Origin: DASPWV01 sp046727855
GTDB taxonomy: Bacteria; Acidobacteriota; Vicinamibacteria; Vicinamibacterales; UBA2999
Direction: 5' to 3'
DNA: 20,270 bases
Assembly (NCBI GenBank): GCA_046727855.1
Contig: JBKPDL010000190.1
Location: 1-20,270, forward strand
How positions within the stretch are numbered: position 1 is the stretch's first letter; each line of letters begins with the position of its first letter. This document shows positions 1 to 6,294 of this stretch, in pieces. The notes under the pieces were generated by a model, which was not told the DNA's origin, made no database searches, and saw only the letters and a program-made list of their open reading frames with translations. The position numbers were made by a program, and so were the translations under genes.

Positions 1-200
1 AGATAAGGGACCACAACGTTGTGCGGCTCGATTGGTACCCTGCGCGCAGTGAACCACCACAGAATGAACCCGCCAATAAACAGCAGCAAATACGCGAACG
101 CCAGGGGGCCGACGAACAAGTACTCGACGATCACCCACGCCGCTGCGAATAATGGAATCTGGAGGACAGAGACAATCGATGCACTCTTCGTCGTGTTCAT
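1..200 (-). CDS. Small membrane protein, 3' end outside the window (partial)
   Basis: The reading frame starts at an ATG read from 200 and stays open to the window edge, giving about 66 residues that begin MNTTKSASIVSVLQIPLF. It shows two hydrophobic stretches (about residues 9-27 and 33-50) followed by the basic sequence ARRVPIEP, so it is probably an inner-membrane protein with at least two helices. A purine-rich ribosome binding site (AAGGGG) lies 5 bases before the ATG. Its start overlaps the stop of the upstream gene in an ATGA arrangement, which suggests translational coupling and a shared job. I do not recognise the family and the C-terminus is not visible. Confidence 0.65.
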   Translation of the reverse strand, partial: MNTTKSASIVSVLQIPLFAAAWVIVEYLFVGPLAFAYLLLFIGGFILWWFTARRVPIEPHNVVVPY

Positions 201-637
201 GCGATCCCCTTCCCTGCTGCGGCGCCCTCGGGGGATGCGTCGACGCACACAACAGAGTTCAGGAAGGAGACTCCGTACCGCCACAGAAAGTAATAGGCGA
301 AGCCGGTGGGGAGCAGAACGGTGCCACCGCGTTCCGGCGTGACTTCGGACATATTCAGGCGAACGGCGAGCAATAACCCGACACCGATTAGAAGAACAGC
401 CAGCACCGCGCCGTGCCAGCCGATCTGAACGCGCCTGCTCGGTCCGAGTGCTACCCACAGTACATTCCAGAAGCCCCAAATTGCGGGGTTGATCGCAACT
501 GGAAGAAGAAGCGCGCGTTGGACTGGAGGCTCCAGTCGATCGAAAAAGACGACGGCGATCAGTCCGGCCGCGGACACGACGAGAGTGGGCAGTGCAATGC
601 CCGCGAGGTACGCGCGAACGTATCGATGCGATTGCAT
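197..637 (-). CDS. Unknown four-helix membrane protein
   Basis: This 146-residue protein has about four hydrophobic segments (near residues 10-30, 42-62, 74-92 and 107-128) separated by short charged loops, which fits a small integral membrane protein. There is no recognisable catalytic or binding motif and I cannot name a family. It begins at an ATG read from 637 with only a weak ribosome binding site. It ends in an ATGA overlap with the next membrane-protein gene, so the two are almost certainly co-transcribed and may form one complex. No promoter stood out in the 177 bases separating it from the DinB gene. Coding status is supported by the overlap and by residue composition, not by homology. 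Confidence 0.6.
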   Translation of the reverse strand: MQSHRYVRAYLAGIALPTLVVSAAGLIAVVFFDRLEPPVQRALLLPVAINPAIWGFWNVLWVALGPSRRVQIGWHGAVLAVLLIGVGLLLAVRLNMSEVTPERGGTVLLPTGFAYYFLWRYGVSFLNSVVCVDASPEGAAAGKGIA

Positions 638-681
638 TAAGGCGTTCCAGCTTGCGTGAGAAACTCAAGTCCACGGTGCCA

Positions 682-699
682 CGGCCCGGTTTTGGGCCG
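682..699. other. Short perfect hairpin between two minus-strand genes
   Basis: CGGCCC (682-687) and GGGCCG (694-699) form a perfect 6-bp stem around a 6-base loop in the gap between the DinB gene and the membrane-protein pair. It lies downstream of the DinB stop, where a terminator would be expected, but there is no run of T on either strand. It could be a weak or factor-dependent terminator; chance is also possible. Confidence 0.25.
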
Positions 700-814
700 A
701 CACGTTTCGTCAGAAGCCACCGGACCGGAGAACGTTACAGCGACACATAACCGGCCTGCTGTTCGATGGATTGCGCAATGCGCCAAGATAATCGGGCGAC
801 CTTCTCGACGCCCT

Positions 815-1327
815 TCATTTCATGGCTCCGCCGATGATCCGCTCGATCTGCTGCAGGTGATTGAGGTCGTGGCCCGCCCACATCCGCACGATGTGTTCGA
901 TCGATTCCTGCCCCCGTTCGGAATGTATGCCGTCGTGCTTCCACTGTTCAGGGTCCAGCGACTCGAGAAGGGCGAGGTTCGCTTCGCGCAGCGCGCGAAT
1001 CGTCGCGACCGATAGCCGAGGATCGCGTTTGTCGTAATGTCCGGCGATCGCCCAGCGGTCCTGATCAAACGCCGCGATCGGCGAGCCAGGCGCACCGAGA
1101 ATGAACCGCACGCGGAAGCCTAGTACAAGCTCGGTGTCGGCGAGATGTGCAAGGATTTCGCTGATGGACCATTTTCCTGGCGCGGGACGTTGTTTCAATA
1201 CGGTTGGCGGCACGCTGCTGATCACGCGATCAAGCGTCGCGGGCGTTGCCTTCAGAATGACGACAGGATCCTGCCTATCGAGGTAACCAAGCAGTCGGCC
1301 GGTGTACTGCTGCGGTGTTTCGCTCAT
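815..1327 (-). CDS. DinB-fold (DinB/YfiT-like) putative metal-dependent protein
   Basis: This 170-residue protein matches the DinB_2 four-helix fold. It has the KWSISEILAHLADTE stretch near residues 52-66 and a C-terminal WAGHDLNHLQQIE motif near 150-162. His61, His153 and His157 sit where the family places its three metal-binding histidines. Members are often thiol-dependent transferases or stress proteins of unknown substrate, so the reaction is not known here. I chose the ATG at 1327 because AAGGAG lies about 7 bases upstream and the family homology begins just after it. The frame stays open upstream to 1480, but that extension has no family features. It is transcribed away from the broken sigma-54 fragment at 1555. 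Confidence 0.85.
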   Translation of the reverse strand: MSETPQQYTGRLLGYLDRQDPVVILKATPATLDRVISSVPPTVLKQRPAPGKWSISEILAHLADTELVLGFRVRFILGAPGSPIAAFDQDRWAIAGHYDKRDPRLSVATIRALREANLALLESLDPEQWKHDGIHSERGQESIEHIVRMWAGHDLNHLQQIERIIGGAMK

Positions 1328-1554
1328 CTCACGCTCCTTGTCTATCGACTTCATGATGCCCATCAGCCCGCTCACGTGGCTGTCACTTCCTTTCGATTCG
1401 GCGCCGGAGCGTGGACAGCCGAGCAGCTCAACGAACACGTGTCCGGCTGCCGTGACTCGAGACATCTCTAACCCTTTCACTCAGATCAGGTGGAGATCAC
1501 GGAAACCAGGAATAGGATCGGACTGAACGACACGGATCTTCCGCGAGGTAGCAG

Positions 1555-1675
1555 ATGCCCTCCGAGCTGATTGGCGCGAGCCCGCGATTCCGCGCGGTAC
1601 TAGACCAGATCGGCATCATTTCTTCGGTAGACAGCGCCGTGCTTCTCCAGGGAGAAACGGGAAGGCAAAGAATTG
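1555..1675 (+). pseudogene. Remnant of a sigma-54-dependent AAA+ activator (Walker A end only)
   Basis: The first 36 codons read PSELIGASPRFRAVL... up to LLQGETG, which is the start of the AAA+ domain of NtrC/FhlA-type enhancer-binding proteins, up to the Walker A loop. The expected GETGxGKEL is broken. GETG is read in one frame and GKEL continues in another, because about two bases are missing (or one is extra) near 1662. Nothing of the remaining AAA+ domain (GAFTGA loop, Walker B) or of the Fis-type DNA-binding domain follows. A TAG lies just before the ATG in the same frame, so no N-terminal sensor domain is attached either. It is a dead fragment joined directly to a second remnant. Confidence 0.75.
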
Positions 1676-1680
1676 GAAGG

Positions 1681-1929
1681 TCTGCCGGTATTCGCCGCGT
1701 GGAGGAGCTCGATTGGTGGCAGAGCGCGAAGACTACAGCGTTGCCGATCACGTCGACTCAGGCTCAGCACTTCTCAGCGCGAAGTCCGCTGGATCGAAAT
1801 CGAGCTCTCTGGGGTGGATTCGTGCTCATCGCGGACGGCGCGCGATCTACTTCGCCGGCGACACCGCCTAGGCGAGCTTCTTCCAGGACGTCCGACGGCC
1901 GCTTGGCCCGATTGATCTGGCACTCTTAG
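1681..1929 (+). pseudogene. Remnant of a NAPE-PLD-type metallo-beta-lactamase hydrolase
   Basis: The translation carries VEELDWWQS, then AQHFSARSPLDRNRALWGGF, then (in another frame) IYFAGDT and, after a stop, FFQDV and GPIDLALL. These are the ordered signature blocks of NAPE-hydrolysing phospholipase D-like/UlaG-like metallo-beta-lactamases. The family's His-rich HxHxDH metal site, which lies upstream, is absent, as is everything after LALL. Two lesions are visible inside the piece: a one-base deletion in the GGCGCGCG run around 1840, and a TAG at 1869-1871 where the family normally has Tyr or Gly (GDTxY/G). The fragment starts almost directly after the AAA+ remnant. It is non-functional. 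Confidence 0.8.
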
Positions 1930-1939
1930 CATGGTCGTC

Positions 1940-1963
1940 TAGAGATGATATATATCATCTCTA
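1940..1963. promoter_or_regulatory. 24-bp perfect palindrome, likely an operator
   Basis: Positions 1940-1951 read TAGAGATGATAT and 1952-1963 are its exact reverse complement, so the site is a 24-bp palindrome with no spacer. It is A+T-rich in a G+C-rich neighbourhood. It sits about 70 bases upstream of the VOC gene start at 2035 and just after the hydrolase remnant. Perfect symmetry of this length suggests a dimeric repressor site. No regulator gene lies beside it, so the binding protein is unknown. No T-run follows it, which argues against a terminator. Confidence 0.5.
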
Positions 1964-2034
1964 CCGCCCGCTTCCTAAACGCGGGAATCCTCGCTTTCGA
2001 ACTTGAACGCTACGTCACGCGTAATGGGAGGCCT

Positions 2035-2500
2035 ATGACGAAAAGACCAGAACGAAGAAGACCAACAGCCAAGAAGCCCAAGCCGCGCAACGCTTCGCGG
2101 GTGCGCTCGGCCAAAACGGCGCCAAGACATCAGCCGACCCGGGGCCTCTACGGGCTGGATCACGCACACCGAACTCGCCAGCTCCGATCCCGCCGCCACG
2201 AAAGCGTGGTGTGCGAGCGTCTTGGGTTGGACTTTCAAGACGAGCTTTCCTACGGCGGGCGGCGAGTATCATCTGTTTGCCTACTCCGACAAGGGAGGGG
2301 GCGGAATTCGTCCGAACAACCCTCCTGAGATGCCGGGGAGCATCCCCTACATCCACGTCGCAGATGCGCATGCCGCTTTCGAGAAGGCGCTACGCGAGGG
2401 GGCCCAGTCGGTTTCGCCGCCTCAGCGGGTGAGCGAGGGTGTCACAATCGCCGTCGTGCGGGCACCCGGAGGAGTCCTAATCGGTTTCTCGGGTCCCTAA
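2035..2500 (+). pseudogene. VOC (glyoxalase/bleomycin-resistance fold) gene with a frameshift
   Basis: The gene starts at ATG 2035 behind GGGAGG and encodes a Lys/Arg/Pro/Ala-rich basic tail (MTKRPERRRPTAKKPKPRN...) followed by a single VOC domain. The VOC part reads WITHTELASSDPAATKAWC, then LGWTF, GGEYHLFAYSD, PGSIPYIHVAD and VRAPGGVLIGFSGP, all typical of the family. The tail and the VOC domain are in different frames. One extra base near 2155, between TACGGG and TGGATC, breaks the gene after about 40 codons. Removing it restores one continuous protein of about 155 residues. The rest shows no decay, so this could be a recent mutation or a sequencing error. Substrate unknown; VOC proteins include glyoxalases and resistance proteins. 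Confidence 0.85.
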
Positions 2501-2558
2501 CCAAGAAGAGGGCTATCACGCGCAAGGTTGCGCCCAAATCGTACTAGTCCTCGAACTG

Positions 2559-2628
2559 TTTGCGGAGGATAGTTGGCGTAATGTTTATACGGGTGAACCC
2601 GAGGTGCGCCCACCACCTGCGCCCACCA
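2559..2628. repeat. Dispersed repeat, copy A (over the marR 3' end)
   Basis: These 70 bases align without gaps to 5883-5952, with 58 of 70 identical by my hand alignment. Shared blocks include TAATGTTTAT, GTGAAC and a tandem pair of GCGCCCACCA. Similarity may extend to about 2520 with a gap. The copy contains the MarR stop codon and the last dozen or so MarR codons. Confidence 0.75.
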
Positions 2629-3151
2629 TCGAGGACTTCGTGCCCGACTTCCTCGTGCTCCGGAGCAGCCGCTCTGGGCCCCCCTTCGCCTCATCGCTGA
2701 GCCGCCGCACGATCTCGGTGGTCTTACGGATCTCCGCCTCGCTCAGCTCGGCGCCCATTGTCGAGGCGATCGCCAGGAACCGCGCGCTCAACTCGCGGTA
2801 GCGCGCATCACCCTTGCGAGTGAGGCATACGAGCTTCGATCGCCGATGTCTCGGATTGTCGATGAACTCCACGAGCCCCGCGGCCGCCAGCTCGTCCGCC
2901 AGCCGCTGCATACGCTGGCGGCTGGTCGGTCGCATCTGGGCGATCTGCGGCACGGTGAGGGGGCCAATCAGCGCCAGGCTGCGCATGAATCCGAACGCGC
3001 CGCCACCCCAGCTCGTGATGAGCCCTGTTTTCTGACCGACTGCCCGTATTCGAAAGAAAAATTGGGCCACTTCGAGCATCAGAGCAGCGATCGCCTCACC
3101 CTTGCTGCTGGCGAACCGACCTGCCCGTTTCCTCTGTCGCATCGTCGTCAT
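2585..3151 (-). CDS. MarR-family transcriptional repressor
   Basis: The protein is a winged-helix MarR regulator of about 188 residues: an N-terminal helical segment (VAQFFFRIRAVGQKTGLI), the recognition region LTVPQIAQMRPTSRQRMQRLADELAAAGLVEF, the wing DNPRHRRSKLVCLTRKG, and a C-terminal dimerisation helix (ELSEAEIRKTTEIVRRLSDEA). I prefer the ATG at 3151, which has GGAG 9 bases upstream; an ATG at 3166 is possible but has a poor site. It is divergent from the membrane methyltransferase at 3284. Two identical-type 17-bp inverted repeats lie over both promoters, so it very likely represses itself and the methyltransferase pair. The last 12-14 residues, glycine-rich, are encoded by the dispersed repeat and are probably not ancestral. 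Confidence 0.88.
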   Translation of the reverse strand: MTTMRQRKRAGRFASSKGEAIAALMLEVAQFFFRIRAVGQKTGLITSWGGGAFGFMRSLALIGPLTVPQIAQMRPTSRQRMQRLADELAAAGLVEFIDNPRHRRSKLVCLTRKGDARYRELSARFLAIASTMGAELSEAEIRKTTEIVRRLSDEAKGGPERLLRSTRKSGTKSSMVGAGGGRTSGSPV

Positions 3152-3183
3152 GCCGTTTTGCTCCATCTCTCAGTAACCGTATA

Positions 3184-3212
3184 TTGACACCGATGTTGTC
3201 AGTATCTAGAAT
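3184..3212 (+). promoter_or_regulatory. Sigma-70-type promoter for the methyltransferase pair
   Basis: TTGACA (3184-3189) and TAGAAT (3207-3212) are separated by 17 bases, giving a consensus -35 and a near-consensus -10. Transcription would start about 3219, 65 bases upstream of the ATG at 3284. The first MarR-type operator covers the -35 and spacer, and the second covers the start site. Confidence 0.65.
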
Positions 3213-3228
3213 GACACCAATGTTGTCA
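3185..3228. promoter_or_regulatory. Two 17-bp MarR-type operators
   Basis: TGACACCGATGTTGTCA (3185-3201) and TGACACCAATGTTGTCA (3212-3228) differ at one base and are 27 bp apart, start to start. Each has TGACA/TGTCA arms around a 7-base centre, the size and symmetry of MarR-family sites. Both lie between the divergent marR and methyltransferase genes, overlapping both promoters. Confidence 0.75.
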
Positions 3229-3229
3229 G
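3201..3229 (-). promoter_or_regulatory. Likely marR promoter
   Basis: Reading the minus strand, CTGACA (3229-3224) and GATACT (3206-3201) are 17 bases apart, five and four matches to consensus. The -35 lies in one operator and the start region in the other, which predicts autorepression. Weaker than the promoter on the opposite strand. Confidence 0.4.
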
Positions 3230-3283
3230 TCCAGCGCCGATCCTGACCTTTGGCGCAATGCCTGGCAAGTACGAGGAGCAGAC

Positions 3284-3778
3284 ATGGGCCCTGCCGGCCA
3301 GCAGGCTACCGACACCGCAGTGGCGCGGGGGATCGCGCGGCCGCCGTTCCTCTTTCTGGCGTGCCTGCTCCTGGGACCGGCCATGGATCGCGTGCTGCCC
3401 CTGCCGCTCAGATTCCGGGACGCCGCTCTGATCCGTTGGACCGTGGGCGGCGGACTGATCTTGATCGGCGTCGCGATTGCGGCTGCAGGAATTCGCAATT
3501 TCTCTCGCGCGGCTACGCCAGTGCCCTCCAACCAGCCTGTCCGCGCGCTGGTCACGACCGGCGTACACGGCTGGAGCCGGAATCCGATCTACGTCGGCAT
3601 GTTTCTACTCTATGCAGGCATCGGCGTAGCCGCGCGCAGCCCGTGGATCCTCATCCTGGCGCTGCCTCTCATCCTAATCCTGCGCTACGGCGTGGTCGCG
3701 CGCGAAGAGGCATATCTTGAGCGGCGCTTCGGCGAGGCCTACCGCGACTACAAGGCGCGCGTTCGCCGCTGGTTGTAG
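3284..3778 (+). CDS. Isoprenylcysteine carboxyl methyltransferase (ICMT/PEMT)-family membrane protein
   Basis: The 164-residue protein has several hydrophobic helices (about residues 20-33, 54-70, 103-117 and 120-136). It carries the family signature TTGVHGWSRNPIYVGM near residues 91-106 followed by EEAYLERRFGEAYRDYKARVRRWL at the C-terminus. In characterised members these regions bind S-adenosylmethionine and the acceptor in the membrane. Bacterial members methylate lipids or small thiols, and the substrate cannot be told from sequence. The ATG at 3284 has GAGGAG about 5 bases upstream. It is the first gene of a probable two-gene transcript with the methyltransferase at 3798 (19-base gap) and sits under a MarR-controlled promoter. 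Confidence 0.85.
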   Translation: MGPAGQQATDTAVARGIARPPFLFLACLLLGPAMDRVLPLPLRFRDAALIRWTVGGGLILIGVAIAAAGIRNFSRAATPVPSNQPVRALVTTGVHGWSRNPIYVGMFLLYAGIGVAARSPWILILALPLILILRYGVVAREEAYLERRFGEAYRDYKARVRRWL

Positions 3779-3797
3779 CCGTGACTCAGTACGGGGC

Positions 3798-4481
3798 ATG
3801 AAGGTAGTGAACGGACCGCGCAGAGTTACGTGTGGAACGGCATGGCCCGCCTTGTTGATCGTCGGCCTAGGACCGCTGCTGCTTGTCGCGGTCCTGCTCT
3901 TCGGAGGCCGCAATTGGCAGGGATTCGGCTTTGACGCAAGCAGTTCGGAAATGCCGCGGCTCGAGGCGGCGCTCTCCTTGAGAACAGGGATGGTGGTCGC
4001 GGACGTTGGCGCCGGCAAGGGGCAGTTGACGCTTGCTTTAGCGAAAGTCGTCGGATCCGGCGGACATGTCTTCTCGACCGAGATTGATCCAGGTCGGCTG
4101 CGGAGCCTTCGGGAAACGGTCGCCGCAGCCGGGCTCGGCAATATCACGGTCGTGGCAGCGATGACCAGCGAGTCCGGGCTGCCCGCGGCCTGCTGCGACG
4201 CGATCGCCCTTCGCCGCGTATACCACCACCTGAGCGATCCTGCGGCGATCAACGCGAGCCTGCTGCGCGCGCTCCGCCCAGGGGGCCTGCTGGCGGTGAT
4301 CGACCTTCCGCCGCCGCCGTTCTTTCTCGATCGAAGCAGCCTCGGCATCGCCGCGCAGATCGTCGTCGACGAGATCACGGCGAGCGGCTTTGAGAGGCTT
4401 CAGCTTCACTCCGACTGGCCGGGCCGCGGACCTCTGGGGAGCTACTGTGTGATCTTTCGCAAGGCTCGTCAGAAGGGATGA
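3798..4481 (+). CDS. Membrane-anchored class I SAM-dependent methyltransferase
   Basis: The 227-residue protein starts with one hydrophobic helix (about residues 16-36, PALLIVGLGPLLLVAVLLF) that probably anchors it in the membrane. A Rossmann methyltransferase domain follows: motif I VADVGAGKG at 67-75, the acidic end of strand 2 at STEID, and the later DAIALRRVYHHL and LRPGGLLAVID motifs. I chose ATG 3798 because the preceding 27 codons overlap the upstream gene and have no homology; ACGGGG lies just upstream. Coupling with the ICMT-like gene suggests both act on membrane lipids or hydrophobic substrates. This is inference from position and the anchor. Substrate unknown. Confidence 0.82.
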   Translation: MKVVNGPRRVTCGTAWPALLIVGLGPLLLVAVLLFGGRNWQGFGFDASSSEMPRLEAALSLRTGMVVADVGAGKGQLTLALAKVVGSGGHVFSTEIDPGRLRSLRETVAAAGLGNITVVAAMTSESGLPAACCDAIALRRVYHHLSDPAAINASLLRALRPGGLLAVIDLPPPPFFLDRSSLGIAAQIVVDEITASGFERLQLHSDWPGRGPLGSYCVIFRKARQKG

Positions 4482-4821
4482 CCTGGTCCCGTAGAGTCCC
4501 GTAGATGAGAGACGATCCGGTTGCTGAGAACGCCCACTTGGCCATGGCGTGGCTGGGTGCCGTCGTGATTCCGTGTGCAAACGAAATCGGATGAGGGCAA
4601 CTGTCAAATGGATGCCGTCGCCCGTTATGGCTGACGTGCGGTCCAAGCGCGGAACGTCCATTGTGGTGGTGAAACACGAGGCCACAGGCGGTCCTTGCAC
4701 AGGGTTTGAACGTCAAATCCGCGGCCTCGTCACCTGCCTCCGTTGTCCAGAAATGCTCGACTATGGACAGAGTGTTTCGTGGTTCACCGTTCCGTCTCTT
4801 TGCCAGGAGTCAGATCGAACC
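4482..4821. other. Intergenic region between convergent genes
   Basis: About 340 bases separate the end of the methyltransferase (plus) from the end of the DUF899 gene (minus). I see a tandem 10-base duplication (GTCCCGTAGA twice, 4486-4505) and a weak 7-bp CGAGGCC/GGCCTCG pairing across a loop of some 40 bases (about 4677-4731). No recognisable protein, RNA gene or clear T-tailed terminator is present. Open frames of 80-110 codons cross it on both strands but have no family features. Confidence 0.5.
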
Positions 4822-5580
4822 TCAAGCTGACCGCCCGTTTGGCTGGCAGCACTGATACTCAATCTGCTCATCCGCGTTCGGCCGCCCCTTAGGCGTCAGG
4901 TCGAACAGCGTCCACAGCGGCTCGACAGTCCCCATGTGCCGCATATCCTGACCGGGATCGGTTGGCTCGAATAGGAGCTCGGACGCCCAATGCAGCCGGA
5001 TCGCCCCGTCAGGCCATCGCTTGAATACGGTCATGATCGGGACCTGCTGGCCCTCCGCGTCCTCGCCGCGATAGTCCCGCTTGAAGGTGTTGTTCGCCGC
5101 CGACAATAGTCGCGTGTGCTTCCATCCCTTGTCGCGTGCGAATGCCGCGACCCGCTCGATCGGGGCCTTTGCGACGACGGCGAGGTTGCCGCCGAGCCCT
5201 TCGAAATGGGGCATCGTTCCGTCCCACATGTCGATCAGCGCGGTGCAGGAAGGGCACGGCCCTTCGGCGAGCGGGACTTTTGCCATGGACCCGGCTGTCG
5301 GCCCGGGCCGAGTATCCTGGACATGGCGCGGGAACATGTAGTGGTAGAGCATCAGCGTGTCGCCGCCGCGGAACAGCTGGGACAAACGCACGCTCGAAGG
5401 CACGCCGTCCGCACCGATGCAGTCGAACGAATAGTCTTCCGGCACTTCGCCGCCCGGCGGCAACGACCTCAATTCAGTTGCGACGGCCTCCATTTGCCGA
5501 CGTAGCGCGATCTCGTGCTCCAGCAGCGCAGCACGTGCGCTCCGATACTCCGGCGTTTCGTTCGGGAAGGTCACACTCAT
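4822..5580 (-). CDS. DUF899 family thioredoxin-like protein
   Basis: This 252-residue protein matches the DUF899 family (often called predicted dithiol-disulfide oxidoreductase). It has YRSARAALLEHEIALRRQMEAVA at the N-terminus, LSQLFRGGDTLMLYHYMF near 67-84, a CPSC pair at 109-112 in the position of a thioredoxin active site, and the family's terminal EYQCCQPN. I chose the ATG at 5580 because AAGGAG precedes it and the family's usual first residues (MSVTFPNETPEYR) follow. It is monocistronic as far as can be seen, convergent with the methyltransferase and facing the repeat-filled gap on its 5' side. Redox function is a fold-based inference; no substrate is established here. Confidence 0.88.
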   Translation of the reverse strand: MSVTFPNETPEYRSARAALLEHEIALRRQMEAVATELRSLPPGGEVPEDYSFDCIGADGVPSSVRLSQLFRGGDTLMLYHYMFPRHVQDTRPGPTAGSMAKVPLAEGPCPSCTALIDMWDGTMPHFEGLGGNLAVVAKAPIERVAAFARDKGWKHTRLLSAANNTFKRDYRGEDAEGQQVPIMTVFKRWPDGAIRLHWASELLFEPTDPGQDMRHMGTVEPLWTLFDLTPKGRPNADEQIEYQCCQPNGRSA

Positions 5581-5755
5581 GGTCTTCTCCTTGCGTTTCC
5601 ACTGCGTGCCAGCGGACCTTATCCACCGCAATCATTACGGTCGCCGCACCGGGAAGTGGCTCCCGACGGCTAAGGTACCAAACTGTAGGTGTGAACTGGG
5701 AACAGACAGACGTAAAAGTAACGCCGATCTGTGTACGGTCTCGGACCTGGCCGGA

Positions 5756-5885
5756 CAGTGAGAGCTGGGGAACTCAGAGAGCTGGGGAACTCAACCGGCG
5801 CGCGACTTCCGGACACCGAAAGAGATGGAAAGCCGACGCGTCGGCACAAAAATCTGGCGCAAGTCGCGCCCATCCTCGATCTTTT
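5756..5885. repeat. Dispersed repeat, copy B (left half, shared with copy C)
   Basis: This part is similar to 6044-6150. Both contain CTGGGGAA, then an identical 13-base GCGCGCGACTTCC (5798-5810 and 6074-6086), then a 56-base stretch (5830-5885 against 6095-6150) about three-quarters identical without gaps. The spacing between blocks differs, so the two copies have diverged by indels as well as substitutions. Confidence 0.6.
5760..5793. repeat. 17-base perfect tandem duplication
   Basis: GAGAGCTGGGGAACTCA occurs twice in direct contact (5760-5776 and 5777-5793). It lies at the left edge of repeat copy B; copy C has a single diverged version, so the duplication appears specific to copy B. Confidence 0.85.
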
Positions 5886-5952
5886 GCGAAGGATGGTCAG
5901 CTTAATGTTTATGAGAGTGAACGTGAGGTGCGCCCACCAGTTGCGCCCACCA
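5883..5952. repeat. Dispersed repeat, copy B (right half, shared with copy A)
   Basis: Seventy bases aligned without gaps to 2559-2628, 58 identical. The right end consists of a direct pair of GCGCCCACCA separated by three bases, present in both copies. Confidence 0.75.
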
Positions 5953-6043
5953 CTCCCTGACAAGTGGCCTGTGGTCTGTTTGCGGTACCGGCTGTCGGCG
6001 TCGGCGCCACCGTAATGAGCGAATGCGGATGTGAGCCGGGTGC

Positions 6044-6150
6044 CAGTGAGGCCTGGGGAATCCACCGGAGACCGCGCGCGACTTCCAGAGACGCACGCCG
6101 AGGCGTTGGTGCAAACAACCGGCGCAAATCGGGGCAATCCTCCATATTGT
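6044..6150. repeat. Dispersed repeat, copy C
   Basis: Diverged relative of the left half of copy B (see 5756-5885). The right half found in copies A and B is missing; after about 6150 the sequence no longer aligns. Confidence 0.55.
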
Positions 6151-6255
6151 TGAAACAGCCGTTTTGGTGGGATCCCCTGCCCTCGAGGCAGAAACACCAG
6201 CACGGGTTTCGGTTCGGTTGACGTCCTAGGTGCGCTCGTGGGCTTCAGAGGAGAC

Positions 6256-6290
6256 TTGACAGCGCTATTAAAGTATTCTATTGATTACTT
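6256..6290 (+). promoter_or_regulatory. Candidate promoter and ArsR operator of the sulfur operon
   Basis: TTGACA (6256-6261) is followed 17 bases later by the weak -10 TATTGA (6279-6284). An imperfect inverted repeat, AAGTATTC (6271-6278) and GATTACTT (6283-6290), overlaps the -10 in an A+T-rich stretch. This is the usual place for an autorepressing ArsR protein. If used, the transcript would begin within a few bases of the ATG at 6295. Confidence 0.4.
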
Positions 6291-6294
6291 GATT

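Larger units (their letters stand above)
5581..6294. other. Long intergenic region dominated by dispersed repeats
   Basis: Over 700 bases separate the divergent DUF899 and ArsR-rhodanese genes. The middle and right parts carry two diverged copies of a repeat (about 5756-5952 and 6044-6150) and a 17-base tandem duplication. The left part (5581-5755) must hold the DUF899 promoter, which I could not place. The minus strand is open for 177 codons across both repeats (5670-6203), but nothing in that translation matches a family, so I treat the region as non-coding or as very old remnants. Confidence 0.55.

Noticed and set aside
682..699. Intrinsic terminator after the DinB gene
   Set aside because: The stem is only 6 bp and no T-run follows on either strand; listed as a low-confidence hairpin instead.
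1328..1480. A 51-codon N-terminal extension of the DinB protein
   Set aside because: No DinB homology there, while AAGGAG precedes the ATG at 1327.
4549..4830. A 93-codon plus-strand frame in the intergenic region after the methyltransferase
   Set aside because: No recognisable domain, and it overlaps the end of the DUF899 gene; likely chance in high-G+C DNA.
5760..5793. Start of a CRISPR-like array
   Set aside because: Only two units in direct contact, with no spacers and no cas genes.
5670..6203. A 177-codon minus-strand gene
   Set aside because: It covers two repeat copies, has no family features and no good ribosome binding site; kept only as a finding.
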